Below are positions 18,331 through 27,568 of a DNA stretch of 64,000 bases, in pieces. The notes beneath the pieces were generated by a model that was given only the letters and a program-made list of their open reading frames with translations, was not told the DNA's origin and made no database searches. Each line of letters begins with the position of its first letter. Position 1 is the stretch's first letter. The stretch is from assembly GCF_014385065.1 (NCBI RefSeq), contig NZ_JACRTA010000002.1:434001-498000 (forward strand), read 5' to 3'. The stretch comes from Lentihominibacter hominis (GTDB lineage: Bacteria > Bacillota > Clostridia > Peptostreptococcales > Anaerovoracaceae). A program made the position numbers and the translations under genes.

Positions 18331-18426
18331 GTATTCTTAAATTGGGTACAAAAACCAAGCCCCCGTGAAAGGGACTATCATAATTCTTTGTTCCCACTAT
18401 TTGATTATAGTTTTATTTAAGAATAC
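18331..18426 (-). promoter_or_regulatory. Tn916-like tet upstream regulatory region
   Basis: A 12-bp inverted repeat (18331-18342 with 18415-18426) encloses a G/C-rich hairpin, and TATAAT lies at 18404-18409 on the minus strand as a possible -10. I recognise the block as the region upstream of tet(M) in Tn916. A second TTGACA is at 18309-18314 (minus) without a good -10. Confidence 0.55.
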
Positions 18427-18682
18427 CTTGCCGCATATTTTTTTACTCCTTTTCTGGAATGAAACTATTATATCACATCAGCTTTAGGAAAGCAAGTACC
18501 TAAAAGAAATTTTTCTTCCTCTTATATGTTAACAATCATACCGGCTTCTTGGCGTTCAGAATAGTTTCTGCTGTTTGCTGTGGTGTTTGGTTGGAATTGT
18601 CCAACCAAAAGCTGATCCGGGGTGTTGTCTGTATAAATGTATCGTATATTGATAAAATCAGCATCAGAGAGGAGGAACCATT

Positions 18683-19138
18683 TTGAACCAGAAACAGACG
18701 GATATTACAACAGGAAAGCAAATACGTCATCTGCGAACACAATCGGGAATGACACAGGAAGAACTGGCTGGGGAATTGAATGTTACCCGGCAGGCGCTAT
18801 CGAATTGGGAGAGAGATGTTAATGAACCCGATTTAAATACGTTGAAAAAAATTTGTTTTCTTTTTGGAGTCCACATGGACGATTTTGCGAAGGAGGTAAT
18901 AACAAAAATGGAAACATGTGAAAAAAAAGAGAAACGACAATTTAATAAGTATGATATGGCAATTGGACTTTTTTATGGTGTCGGGATATTTCTTGGCATT
19001 GGTATTTTCTTTGTTGGCGGTTTTATGACAATGTCGGGTGCAGGGTGGGGAGCATCACTATTTGGCGGTGGCTGTTTTTCTCTTGTATTTGGCTTGATAT
19101 GCCATGCAGTTATTACATTGAGAAGAAATGACAAATGA
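18683..19138 (+). CDS. XRE-family regulator with two membrane segments
   Basis: A 151-residue protein. Residues about 10-65 form a Cro/C1-type helix-turn-helix (MTQEELAGELNVTRQALSNWER), and about 95-145 hold two hydrophobic segments (GLFYGVGIFLGIGIFFVGG and a glycine-rich one). It is a membrane-tethered XRE architecture common in Firmicutes. The TTG start at 18683 follows AGAGGAGGAACC. It is divergent from the tet leader and could control the cargo, though nothing in the sequence proves that. The region is AT-rich compared with the mobilization genes. Confidence 0.8.
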   Translation: MNQKQTDITTGKQIRHLRTQSGMTQEELAGELNVTRQALSNWERDVNEPDLNTLKKICFLFGVHMDDFAKEVITKMETCEKKEKRQFNKYDMAIGLFYGVGIFLGIGIFFVGGFMTMSGAGWGASLFGGGCFSLVFGLICHAVITLRRNDK

Positions 19139-19351
19139 TGACATATCCTGCTTTCTAGACTTTTCGGTCATATCGCGTAAAAAAGCCGCTGCTTTTGGCT
19201 TTCCAATAGCGGCGGCAAAGGGAAATATCCTTTGAATACCTTACAGAAGAAAAGTTTTGCAGCATTATAAAAATAAAAGCCTATACCATTTTGGAAAGAA
19301 AAGATACATAATAGTCAAGACGGCAACAATCAGAAGTTATGGAGGGTAACA

Positions 19352-20119
19352 ATGGAATATAGTAAGGAAGATTTAATGGAAGCAAAAAGGCAAATTTTGG
19401 GAGTGGGAGAGAACATGGGAACAGAGGAAAGTAAAAAAATCTGGGAGAAAAACGCACAATTTTGGGATAATGCAATGGGTGACAAATCTAATGAATTTCA
19501 CAGAGAGGTAGTGCGTCCCAAAGTAACGGAACTTCTATCTCCTAATCCTGCGGATTACATTTTGGATATTGCGTGTGGCAATGGAAATTATTCTTCGTAT
19601 CTTGCACAAAGAGGCGCTTCGATTGTCGCTTTTGATTACAGCAAAAAAATGATAGAATTGGCTAAAAGACGGCAATCACAATATGCAAAACAAATTGAAT
19701 TTTGTGTAGCGGATGCGACCAATAGAGAAAGTATATTAGAATTAAAAAGAAATCGAGCCTTTACGAAAGCAGTTTCTAATATGGCAATTATGGATATTAC
19801 GGATATTGAACCACTTCTTATGGCTGTTTATGAACTGTTGGAGGAAAGCGGAATTTTTGTCTTTGCAACGCAACACCCTTGTTTTATCACGTTGACTGAA
19901 AAATATATGACACCGCACAGTTACTATGGTATAGCGATTGAAGGGCAACCGGAGGAGCAGATTTATTATCATCGTTCCATACAAGATATTTTTAACCTTT
20001 GTTTTAGAGCTGGATTTGTCATTGATGGATTTTATGAAGAATGTTTCAAAAACAACAAAGAAATTCCTATGGTAATGATAGTAAGGCTTAAAAAGGTAAA
20101 ACGTGATAGCTTAAAATAA
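19352..20119 (+). CDS. Class I SAM-dependent methyltransferase
   Basis: A 255-residue protein with motif I LDIACGNGNYSSYLA (about residues 71-85), an acidic end of the second strand in IVAFDYSKKMIELAKRR and a motif IV-like region near MAIMDI. It fits the UbiE/small-molecule methyltransferase group. The substrate is unknown. It is AT-rich cargo of the IME, 213 bases after the XRE gene; the spacer has a GCCGCT/AGCGGC hairpin near 19180-19215. A drug- or rRNA-modifying role is possible but unsupported. Confidence 0.8.
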   Translation: MEYSKEDLMEAKRQILGVGENMGTEESKKIWEKNAQFWDNAMGDKSNEFHREVVRPKVTELLSPNPADYILDIACGNGNYSSYLAQRGASIVAFDYSKKMIELAKRRQSQYAKQIEFCVADATNRESILELKRNRAFTKAVSNMAIMDITDIEPLLMAVYELLEESGIFVFATQHPCFITLTEKYMTPHSYYGIAIEGQPEEQIYYHRSIQDIFNLCFRAGFVIDGFYEECFKNNKEIPMVMIVRLKKVKRDSLK

Positions 20120-20323
20120 ATTCAAGTTTGCCGGATAAATAGCAAACCTGGCCGAGCCAGTCAACGGTCAAGATGAACGGGCTTCGCCCGCCGTTGACAG
20201 CCCCGCCCGGTTTTGCAGTTAGGCAGTCAAGGAGCGACAGCCTAAAGTGCTGCCGCCCCTTACTATCATAAAAAGCAACTACTAACCAGCCACAGCCCTT
20301 TTGGGAGGAAAGGGGGATTTTCC

Positions 20324-20770
20324 ATGACCTGTACAGAAGAATATCGGGAACATATCGAGTACACTTTCCATGCCTTTTGCAAAGTCGTTATCCGAAATGC
20401 AACGATCAACGCAGCGAGGACACGGAGCAGGAAGCACAAAAGAGAAATATCCCTTGAATACCTCACAGACGAAAAGCACTACCCTTTAGGCACGACAGAT
20501 GAATATTTCCAAGCCCCGGAGCCGGACGAGGAATACATACTTACCCTTTGCGGCGATACGGTCATTTTCAGCAGCGGCTTACTTGCGGAAGCCCTGTCAC
20601 GGCTGGACGAACGGGAGCGGGAAATGATTTACCTGTCCTTTTTCAAGCGTATTCCACAGCACGAAATTGGCAGACAGTACGGGCGCAGCCGCAGCACAGC
20701 GGGCTACCATATCCGAAAAGTCCTACGGCAGCTCCAAGCGGAAATGGAGGGAATGGCATATGAGAAATAA
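20324..20770 (+). CDS. Sigma-70-like factor of the IME
   Basis: A 148-residue protein with a region 2-like start and a clear region 4: LSRLDEREREMIYLSFFKRIPQHEIGRQYGRSRSTAGYHIRKVLRQL (about residues 92-140). Small sigma factors of this type precede an HTH protein in Tn916-like and IME modules and probably control element genes. The ribosome site is GGGAGGAAAGGGGG. It overlaps the next gene by 11 bases. A similar pair occurs in the host ICE (46793-47456). Confidence 0.82.
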   Translation: MTCTEEYREHIEYTFHAFCKVVIRNATINAARTRSRKHKREISLEYLTDEKHYPLGTTDEYFQAPEPDEEYILTLCGDTVIFSSGLLAEALSRLDEREREMIYLSFFKRIPQHEIGRQYGRSRSTAGYHIRKVLRQLQAEMEGMAYEK

Positions 20771-20963
20771 TAGGCTTCTCCCCTATGAAACAATCGTCCA
20801 AGCCACCAGCGGGGAGCCGGAAGCGGTGGGAACTGTATTGCAGTATTACCGCCGCCGCATACAATGTGCCGCCCGTGTGAATGGACGGGTAGACCAAGAT
20901 ACAGAGGACTACATCACCCAGACGCTTCTCACAGCTATTTTCAAGTTCCGCTTTGGGAGATAG
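20760..20963 (+). CDS. Helix-turn-helix domain protein of the IME (Tn916 Orf7/8-like)
   Basis: A 67-residue protein starting MRNNRLLPYETIVQAT. It is the small conserved partner usually encoded after the element sigma factor, in a role like Tn916 Orf8. ATG 20760 overlaps the sigma gene end. The longer in-frame upstream reading is inside the sigma gene and is not needed. Its job is probably regulatory; no catalytic motif is visible. Confidence 0.7.
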   Translation: MRNNRLLPYETIVQATSGEPEAVGTVLQYYRRRIQCAARVNGRVDQDTEDYITQTLLTAIFKFRFGR

Positions 20964-21010
20964 CCCTACCGCCTACAACTGAATAACCGCCGCTTCGCCG
21001 GCAACCAGAA

Positions 21011-21048
21011 AGCAGTAAATCTATTCAACAGATTTGCTGCTTTTTTTC
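21011..21048 (+). terminator. Intrinsic terminator after IME sigma/HTH pair
   Basis: AGCAGTAAATCT (21011-21022) pairs with AGATTTGCTGCT (21030-21041), one G-U pair, followed by seven T. Confidence 0.85.
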
Positions 21049-21185
21049 GTTCCTGTTTGGCATTTTTGAAAATCCCCAGTATGAAAAAACAAAAGGGAAA
21101 ATTGCCGCCGCAGTTGGCAAAATCCCTTACTTATCCGTGGAGGGTATCAAAGAAAAAAATACTGCCATTGTCCGCCTTTTTCGGC

Positions 21186-21567
21186 TTGCGTGGTGTTGTA
21201 GGGAATAAGGGGAAATTCTAAAAATCTCCGTCCATTTTGCTTTGCGTGGTGTTGTAGGTAGTGAAAGGAAAATTTTCAAGATATGCCGGAATAGCGGGTA
21301 GCAAAGCCCTTTTGAAACGTCTTGTTAGCGGAAAGTACGGAAGCCGGGGAACGCCGGAGTTTTTCAGAGCAAGATTCTACCGCAGTACCAAAATTCGCTT
21401 TTCGCTCATTTTGCCCCTGCGGGAATCTTGTTGGGGAGTGCCTTCCCCAAACCCTGCTTATGCGGCTTGCGCCGCTTAAAAATCCTTCAAAATATTTTTT
21501 CGGATTTTTCAAAAACAGTTCCGCTTCACACCCCGTTTTTCTCCTATTAGTGAGAGGACACCACGCA
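21186..21567 (+). other. Candidate IME origin of transfer region
   Basis: The 620-base gap before mobC contains two direct copies of TTGCGTGGTGTTGTAGG (21186-21202 and 21242-21258) and an inverted partial copy CACCACGCA (21559-21567) just before the mobC ribosome site. Iterated sites next to a relaxase operon are what oriT/relaxosome binding looks like. No nic site is identified. Otherwise the gap 20964-21585 holds only the terminator at 21011. Confidence 0.45.
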
Positions 21568-21585
21568 CAGAAAGGAGGTTTTACC

Positions 21586-21984
21586 ATGCGAAAACGATAC
21601 AACACACCGCACCGCAGCCGGGTAGTCAAAACACGCATGACCGAGGAAGAATACGCCGAGTTTGCAGAAAGGCTTTCTGCCTACAACATGAGCCAAGCCG
21701 AGTTTATCCGGCAAGCCATAACCGGGGCAGCCATACGCCCCATCATAACCGTTTCTCCCGTCAATGATGAGCTGCTTGCCGCTGTTGGGAAGCTGACCGC
21801 CGAATACGGCAGGATCGGCGGCAACTTAAACCAGATAGCCCGGACGCTGAACGAGTGGCACAGCCCCTACCCGCAGCTTGCCGGGGAGGTACGGGCGGCG
21901 GTTTCCGACCTTGCTGCCCTAAAGTTTGAAGTCTTGCAGAAAGTGGGTGACGCTGTTGGCAACATTCAAACATATCAGCTCTAA
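21586..21984 (+). CDS. MobC-like relaxosome accessory protein
   Basis: A 132-residue protein of the MobC family. It has an N-terminal ribbon-helix-helix-like region (KTRMTEEEYAEFAERLSAYNMSQAEFIRQAI, about residues 13-42) and the family segment GGNLNQIARTLNEW (about 82-95). It binds oriT with the relaxase. ATG 21586 follows AGAAAGGAGG with ideal spacing. Its end overlaps the relaxase gene. Confidence 0.85.
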   Translation: MRKRYNTPHRSRVVKTRMTEEEYAEFAERLSAYNMSQAEFIRQAITGAAIRPIITVSPVNDELLAAVGKLTAEYGRIGGNLNQIARTLNEWHSPYPQLAGEVRAAVSDLAALKFEVLQKVGDAVGNIQTYQL

Positions 21985-23578
21985 AAATGCGGACTATGGC
22001 GCAGCGGAAGCCTACCTCACATTTGAGTATGACGAGTTTACCATGAAGCCCACCCTTGATGAAAACGGGCGGCTGATACCGAGGGAGGATTACCGCATTT
22101 CTTCCCTTAACTGCGGGGGCGAGGATTTCGCTGTTGCCTGTATGCGGGCTAATCTCCGCTATGAGAAAAACCAAAAACGGGAAGATGTGAAAAGCCACCA
22201 CTATATCATCAGCTTTGACCCACGGGACGGGACAGACAACGGCTTGACCACAGACCGGGCGCAGGAACTGGGGGAACAGTTCTGCAAGGCACATTTCCCC
22301 GGACACCAAGCCCTAATCTGCACCCACCCGGACGGGCATAACCACAGCGGGAATATCCATGTGCATATCGTCATCAACTCCCTGCGGATTTACGAAGTCC
22401 CGCTTCTGCCCTACATGGACAGACCAGCCGACACAAGGGAGGGCTGCAAGCACCGCTGTACCAATGCCGCTATGGAATATTTCAAGAGTGAAGTCATGGA
22501 GATGTGCCACCGGGAGGGGCTTTACCAAATCGACCTCTTGAACGGCAGCAAGGAACGGATAACCGAACGGGAATACTGGGCGGCAAAGAAAGGGCAGCTT
22601 GCCCTTGATAAAGAGAACGCCGCCAGAGAAGCCGCAGGACAGCCGACCAAGCCCACCAAGTTTGAAACGGACAAGGCGAAGCTGCGCCGGACGATACGGC
22701 AGGCACTTTCCCAAGCTGCCAGCTTTGACGAGTTTTCTTCCCTTTTGCTGCAGGAGGGTGTGACCGTCAAGGAGAGCCGGGGGCGGCTTTCCTACCTCAC
22801 GCCGGACAGGACGAAGCCTATCACAGCCCGGAAGCTGGGGGACGATTTTGACAAGGCTGCTGTCCTTGCCCTGCTTACGCAGAACGCCCACAGAGCCGCC
22901 GAACAGACCAAAGCCATACCGGAATACCCACACACCCAAAAGGGACGCTTGCAGGAGGAAAAAGCCGCAAAAACCACCCCGGCAGACAACATCTTGCAGC
23001 GCATGGTTGACCGGGAAGCCAAGCGAGCCGAGGGCAAGGGCGTGGGTTATGACCGCTGGGCGGCAAAGCACAACCTAAAGCAGATGGCGGCTACCGTTAC
23101 TGCCTACCAGCAGTACGGCTTTTCTTCCCCGGAGGAACTGGACGAAGCCTGTTCTGCCGCCTATGCCGCCATGCAGGAAAGCCTTGCAGAGCTGAAGCAG
23201 GTGGAAAAGACGCTGAACGGGAAAAAGGAGCTGCAACGACAGGTGCTTGCCTATTCCAAGACCCGCCCTGTCCGGGACGGGCTGAAACAGCAGAAAAACG
23301 CCAAAGCAAAAGCAGCCTACCGTCAGAAGTACGAAAGCGACTTTATCATAGCAGACGCAGCCGCCCGCTATTTCAGGGAAAACGGCATTTCCAAGCTGCC
23401 GAGCTATAAAGCCCTGCAAGCAGAGATTGAAACCCTTATCCAAGAGAAAAACAGCGGCTACAACGATTACCGGGCAAAACGGGAGGAATACCGCCGCTTA
23501 CAGACTGTCAAGGGCAATATCGACCAGATTTTACACCGGGAGCGCAAGCCTGTGAAAAGGCAGGAACAGGAACGATAA
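21956..23578 (+). CDS. MOBP-type relaxase of the IME
   Basis: About 540 residues. The N-terminal half is a relaxase domain: HHYIISFDPRD (about residues 78-88) and a three-His metal motif HNHSGNIHVHIVINSL (about 125-140). The C-terminal half is a long charged helical region. It nicks oriT and pilots single-stranded DNA. TTG 21956 (LATFKHISSKNADYG start) is preferred since homologues begin at this point; an ATG 30 bases upstream is also in frame. It overlaps mobC. The IME lacks a coupling protein, so it would borrow the VirD4/VirB4 system of an ICE, perhaps that of its own host element. Confidence 0.88.
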   Translation: MATFKHISSKNADYGAAEAYLTFEYDEFTMKPTLDENGRLIPREDYRISSLNCGGEDFAVACMRANLRYEKNQKREDVKSHHYIISFDPRDGTDNGLTTDRAQELGEQFCKAHFPGHQALICTHPDGHNHSGNIHVHIVINSLRIYEVPLLPYMDRPADTREGCKHRCTNAAMEYFKSEVMEMCHREGLYQIDLLNGSKERITEREYWAAKKGQLALDKENAAREAAGQPTKPTKFETDKAKLRRTIRQALSQAASFDEFSSLLLQEGVTVKESRGRLSYLTPDRTKPITARKLGDDFDKAAVLALLTQNAHRAAEQTKAIPEYPHTQKGRLQEEKAAKTTPADNILQRMVDREAKRAEGKGVGYDRWAAKHNLKQMAATVTAYQQYGFSSPEELDEACSAAYAAMQESLAELKQVEKTLNGKKELQRQVLAYSKTRPVRDGLKQQKNAKAKAAYRQKYESDFIIADAAARYFRENGISKLPSYKALQAEIETLIQEKNSGYNDYRAKREEYRRLQTVKGNIDQILHRERKPVKRQEQER

Positions 23579-23763
23579 AAACCGCCCCAAAATGTACCCG
23601 AACCTATACAGAACAAGGGGGCTGCCCCGTACCCTATCCGCAAATACCAAAGGATTTTTTAACGGGCTTATAGGGCAGAAAAACCCCGAAAATGATACCG
23701 AGATGATACAGAATTACCGCCGATACCGCCACACCAGCGGAAACGGCAGAAAGGAGCGCACCC

Positions 23764-23976
23764 ATGCCAAGAATGAGCAAGAAACGGCGGCTGGAATGGT
23801 CTTTTTTCCTGCGGCAAGTGAAAGTCGGGAATTCCACCTGCGACCGTATCACATACAATGACCTCTGCCGGGGCTGTACCCATAGCTGCAAGCAGAGCTT
23901 CCGGGCGATTATCATACTCTGCCCCCACTACTACTCCAAACGCCGGAAAAAGGAGGACAGTGACAATGGCAGATAA
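23764..23976 (+). CDS. Small Cys-rich IME protein
   Basis: A 70-residue basic protein with Cys residues in DRITYNDLCRGCTHSCKQ and a later Cys-Pro-His, possibly a zinc-binding fold. The ribosome site AAAGGAG fits ATG 23764. Position between relaxase and replication gene is typical of related mobilizable elements. I do not recognise a characterised function. Confidence 0.6.
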   Translation: MPRMSKKRRLEWSFFLRQVKVGNSTCDRITYNDLCRGCTHSCKQSFRAIIILCPHYYSKRRKKEDSDNGR

Positions 23977-24715
23977 CCGCAAGTATTACTACCTCAAGCT
24001 GAAAGAGAACTTTTTTGACAGCGACTCCATTGTGCTGCTGGAAGATATGAAAGACGGGATTTTATACTCCAATATCCTCTTGAAGCTGTACTTAAAATCG
24101 CTGAAAAACGGCGGTAAATTGCAGCTTGACGAGCATATCCCCTACACAGCGCAGATGATAGCGACACTGACCCGCCACCAGATAGGAACGGTTGAGAGGG
24201 CTTTGGAGATTTTCCGGCAGTTGGGGCTTGTGGAGCAGCTTGACAGCGGGGCTTTCTATATGACCGACATTGAGTTGATGATAGGACAGTCCTCTACCGA
24301 AGCCGAGCGAAAACGGGCGGCAAGGCTTGCAAACAAGGCTTTGCCACCACCCCGGACAAACGGCGGACATTTGTCCGACATTCGTCCACCAGAGATAGAG
24401 ATAAAGAAAGAGATAGATATAGAGATAGAAAAAGAGAGAGAGTTAGAAACGGGACAAGCCCCCGCCCGCAGCTATGGCAGATACAACAATGTTTTTCTTT
24501 CCGATACGGAACTGGACGAGCTGAAAGCGGAACTGCCCGACAAATGGGAGTATTATATTGACCGGCTTTCCTGCCATATCGCTTCCACCGGGAAGCAGTA
24601 CCACAGCCATGCAGCCACCATTTACAAGTGGGCGCAGGAGGACGCTGCCAAAGGCAAGGCTGCCCCGAAACAGGGCATACCCGATTATTCATGCAAGGAG
24701 GGCGAGAGCTTATGA
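23966..24715 (+). CDS. Phage replisome organizer-type replication protein
   Basis: A 249-residue protein beginning KYYYLKLKENFFDSDSIVLL, the hallmark of the phage replisome organizer N-terminal winged-helix domain (about residues 1-115). An acidic/Lys linker follows, encoded by a purine-only stretch near 24390-24450, then a C-terminal region. It probably initiates rolling or theta replication of the excised IME with the adjacent DnaC-like loader. ATG 23966 follows AGGAGGACAG; the longer upstream extension is not needed. Confidence 0.85.
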   Translation: MADNRKYYYLKLKENFFDSDSIVLLEDMKDGILYSNILLKLYLKSLKNGGKLQLDEHIPYTAQMIATLTRHQIGTVERALEIFRQLGLVEQLDSGAFYMTDIELMIGQSSTEAERKRAARLANKALPPPRTNGGHLSDIRPPEIEIKKEIDIEIEKERELETGQAPARSYGRYNNVFLSDTELDELKAELPDKWEYYIDRLSCHIASTGKQYHSHAATIYKWAQEDAAKGKAAPKQGIPDYSCKEGESL

Positions 24716-25569
24716 AAAACGAGATTGAAGCTATGATTACGGACATTACAGCCACTACCGCCGAAGCGGAGGACTACACAGGCGAGGACGGGCTTTTATA
24801 CTGCGGCAAGTGCCATACGCCAAAAGAAGCCTATTTTTCAAAAGAAACCGCCCAATGGTTAGGGCATGACCGACACCCGACAGAGTGCGACTGCCAGCGG
24901 GCAGCCCGTGAAAAACGGGAAGCCGCTGAAAGCCGACAGAAGCACCTTGAAACAGTGGAGGACTTGAAACGCCGGGGCTTTACCGACCCTGCTATGCGGA
25001 ACTGGACATTTGAGCATGACAACGGCAGAAACCCGCAGACCGCAACCGCCCGTTTTTATGTGGAGAGCTGGGAAACCATGCAGGCTGAAAATATCGGCTA
25101 CCTGTTCTGGGGCGGCGTGGGGACAGGAAAAAGCTACCTTGCCGCCTGTATCGCCAACGCCCTTATGGAGAAAGAGGTTGCCGTCTGCATGACAAACTTT
25201 GCAACAATACTCAATGACCTTGCCGCCAGCTTTGAGGGCAGGAATGAGTATAATTCCCGCCTTTGCAGCTACCCCCTGCTGATACTTGATGATTTCGGTA
25301 TGGAGCGAGGGACAGAATACGGGCTGGAACAGGTTTATAGCGTGATTGACAGCCGTTACCGAAGCGGCAAGCCGCTGATCGCCACGACCAACCTCACGCT
25401 GGAGGAATTGCAGCACCCGCAGGACACGCCCCACGCCCGTATCTATGACAGGCTGACTTCCATGTGCGCCCCCGTCCGCTTCACGGGCAGCAACTTCCGA
25501 AAGGAAACCGCACAGGAAAAGCTGGAACGATTAAAGCAACTGATGAAGCAGCGAAAGGAGAGCCTATGA
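24712..25569 (+). CDS. DnaC/IstB-like helicase-loader ATPase
   Basis: A 285-residue AAA+ protein. It has an N-terminal Cys cluster (CGKC, CDCQ; residues about 27-65) that may bind zinc, Walker A GGVGTGKS (about 137-144) and Walker B LLILDDFGME (about 190-199). It fits the DnaC family of helicase loaders. The ATGA overlap with the replication gene shows translational coupling, and the pair forms a replication unit of the IME. Another use, transposition helper as in IstB, is less likely without a transposase. Confidence 0.85.
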   Translation: MKNEIEAMITDITATTAEAEDYTGEDGLLYCGKCHTPKEAYFSKETAQWLGHDRHPTECDCQRAAREKREAAESRQKHLETVEDLKRRGFTDPAMRNWTFEHDNGRNPQTATARFYVESWETMQAENIGYLFWGGVGTGKSYLAACIANALMEKEVAVCMTNFATILNDLAASFEGRNEYNSRLCSYPLLILDDFGMERGTEYGLEQVYSVIDSRYRSGKPLIATTNLTLEELQHPQDTPHARIYDRLTSMCAPVRFTGSNFRKETAQEKLERLKQLMKQRKESL

Positions 25570-25754
25570 CAGAAACCAAACAGACAAGCACCACCAAAAC
25601 AGACCGCCGCCCGGACTGTGTAACGGAAATCCGCATGGGCAACTCCGTCCTTACCGTTTCCGGCTTCTTCAAGCAGGGCGCAACCGACACCGCAGCCGAC
25701 AAGATGATGAAAGTGCTGGAAGCGGAAGCTACTACACAAAAAACGGCGATTTGA
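25566..25754 (+). CDS. TnpW-like transposon protein
   Basis: A 62-residue protein with the core VTEIRMGNSVLTVSGFFKQGATDTAADKMMKVL. This pattern matches TnpW of Tn4451-type mobilizable transposons, encoded beside the large resolvase. Its function is unproven. Its ATG overlaps the end of the DnaC-like gene. Confidence 0.78.
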   Translation: MTETKQTSTTKTDRRPDCVTEIRMGNSVLTVSGFFKQGATDTAADKMMKVLEAEATTQKTAI

Positions 25755-25865
25755 CCGACCATAAAGAAGCAGATTTGACGCTTTTGCCGCTATACAGACA
25801 GCCGCCCCATGTGGTACAATCAAGGTACGGAATAGTGGGGCTGGCTGTCGGAAACGGAGGATTTT

Positions 25866-27476
25866 ATGTTAAGACAGACCAACCAACAACCAATTACCGC
25901 CCTTTACCCAAGACTTTCCCATGAGGACGAGCTGCAAGGCGAGAGCAATTCCATTTCCAATCAGAAGCGTATCCTTGAAACCTATGCAAAGCAGAACGGC
26001 TTTTCCAATCTGCGCTGGTACACGGACGACGGTTATTCTGGTGCGAACTTTCAAAGACCCGGTTTTCAAGCCATGCTTGCGGACATTGAAGCCGGAAAAG
26101 TCGGGACAGTTATCGTAAAGGATATGTCGAGGTTAGGGCGAAACTACCTGCAAGTGGGAATGTACACGGAAATGATTTTCCCACAGAAAGGTGTCCGCTT
26201 CATCGCTATCAATGACGGAGTGGACAGCGCACAGGGCGACAATGATTTTGCCCCGCTGCGGAATATCTTTAACGAATGGCTGGTGAGAGATACGAGCAAG
26301 AAAATCAAAGCAGTGAAACGCTCAAAAGGCATGAGTGGCAAGCCTATCACAAGCAAGCCTGTGTATGGCTACCTCATGGACGAGGACGAAAATTTCATCA
26401 TTGACGAGGAAGCTGCACCCGTAGTCAAGCAGATATACAATTTCTGCCTTGCCGGGAATGGTCCGACCAAGATAGCCCGTATGCTCACAGAGCAGCAAAT
26501 CCCCACGCCGGGGACGCTGGAATACCGCAGGACGGGCAGCACTCGCCGCTACCACCCCGGCTATGAGTGCAAGTGGGCAACCAATACCGTTGTGCATATC
26601 CTTGAAAACCGGGAATACACGGGCTGCCTGGTAAACTTCAAGACGGAAAAACTCTCTTATAAAGTCAAGCACAGCGTAGAAAACCCGGAGGAAAAGCAAG
26701 CGATATTCGAGAACCACCACGAGCCTATCATAGACACCCAAACATGGGAACGGGTGCAGGAGCTTCGCAAGCAGCGCAAACGCCCCAACCGCTATGATGA
26801 AGTGGGCTTGTTCTCCGGCATACTGTTCTGTGCAGACTGCGGCAGTGTGATGTATCAGCAGCGATACCAGACGGACAAGCGCAAGCAGGACTGTTATATC
26901 TGCGGCAACTACAAGAAACGCACCCATGACTGTACAGCGCACTTTATCCGCACCGACCTCTTGACCGCTGGTGTACTATCCAATCTGCGGAAAGTGACCA
27001 GCTATGCGGCAAAGCATGAAGCCCGGTTTATAAAGCTCTTGATTGAGCAGAACGAGGACGGGGGCAAGCGCAGGAACGCCGCCAAGAAAAAGGAACTGGA
27101 AGCCGCCGAGAAACGCATAGCCGAGTTATCCGCTATCTTCAAGCGGCTGTATGAGGACAGCGTGACCGGGCGCATATCAGACGAGCGTTTCACAGAGCTG
27201 TCGGCAGACTATGAAGCAGAGCAACGGGAACTGAAAGAAAAAGCCGCCGCTATCCAAGCGGAGCTTTCCAAAGCACAGGAAGCCACCGTGAACGCAGAAA
27301 AGTTTATGAATGTTGTTCGGCGGCATACCAGCTTTGAAGAACTTACCCCTACTCTGCTGCGGGAGTTTGTAGAGAAAATCGTTGTACATGAGTGCAGCTA
27401 TGACGAGAACAAGACCCGCAGACAGGACATTGAGATTTATTATTCTTTTGTTGGCAAGGTGGACTTGCCCGAATAA
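25866..27476 (+). CDS. Large serine recombinase of the IME (TndX-like)
   Basis: A 536-residue protein, about the length of TndX of Tn5397. The N-terminal catalytic domain has the nucleophile in ALYPRLSHEDE (Ser about residue 17) and DMSRLGRNYLQVG (about 88-100). It is followed by a recombinase domain, a zinc ribbon (CADCGSVMYQQ, about 320-330, with later CYICGNY) and a coiled coil (about 385-470). It would excise and integrate the IME at the AA-core sites in Maff2. The gene ends about 90 bases from the right IME end. Confidence 0.92.
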   Translation: MLRQTNQQPITALYPRLSHEDELQGESNSISNQKRILETYAKQNGFSNLRWYTDDGYSGANFQRPGFQAMLADIEAGKVGTVIVKDMSRLGRNYLQVGMYTEMIFPQKGVRFIAINDGVDSAQGDNDFAPLRNIFNEWLVRDTSKKIKAVKRSKGMSGKPITSKPVYGYLMDEDENFIIDEEAAPVVKQIYNFCLAGNGPTKIARMLTEQQIPTPGTLEYRRTGSTRRYHPGYECKWATNTVVHILENREYTGCLVNFKTEKLSYKVKHSVENPEEKQAIFENHHEPIIDTQTWERVQELRKQRKRPNRYDEVGLFSGILFCADCGSVMYQQRYQTDKRKQDCYICGNYKKRTHDCTAHFIRTDLLTAGVLSNLRKVTSYAAKHEARFIKLLIEQNEDGGKRRNAAKKKELEAAEKRIAELSAIFKRLYEDSVTGRISDERFTELSADYEAEQRELKEKAAAIQAELSKAQEATVNAEKFMNVVRRHTSFEELTPTLLREFVEKIVVHECSYDENKTRRQDIEIYYSFVGKVDLPE

Positions 27477-27568
27477 CCGCCCGACCTATCCGACACAAGA
27501 GCTAAGTGCCGGATAGGAACGGCAAAATTTTTTACACTTCTATTACTTCTTTATCGCACATCAGTAAA

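Larger units (their letters stand above)
14586..27568. mobile_element. Nested integrative mobilizable element (about 13.0 kb) with tetracycline cargo
   Basis: The limits are set by the split Maff2 gene and a shared AA. Five bases inside each end lies an imperfect inverted repeat, ATGTACGGTAAAG (14593-14605) and CTTTATCGCACAT (27549-27561), with 11 of 13 matching and symmetrical spacing, as expected for arms bound by a serine recombinase. It encodes TndX-like recombinase, TnpW, DnaC-like and replication proteins, MobC, relaxase and a sigma factor, but no VirB4 or VirD4. It is therefore mobilizable rather than self-transmissible. Cargo: ribosomal protection gene, tet(40), an XRE regulator and a methyltransferase. 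Confidence 0.88.

Noticed and set aside
18118..18420. 100-codon plus-strand frame over the tet leader
   Set aside because: It lies antisense to the Tn916-type leader and attenuator, whose structure explains the sequence.
23592..23861. 89-codon frame after the IME relaxase
   Set aside because: No ribosome site, atypical composition, and it overlaps the better supported gene at 23764 in another frame.
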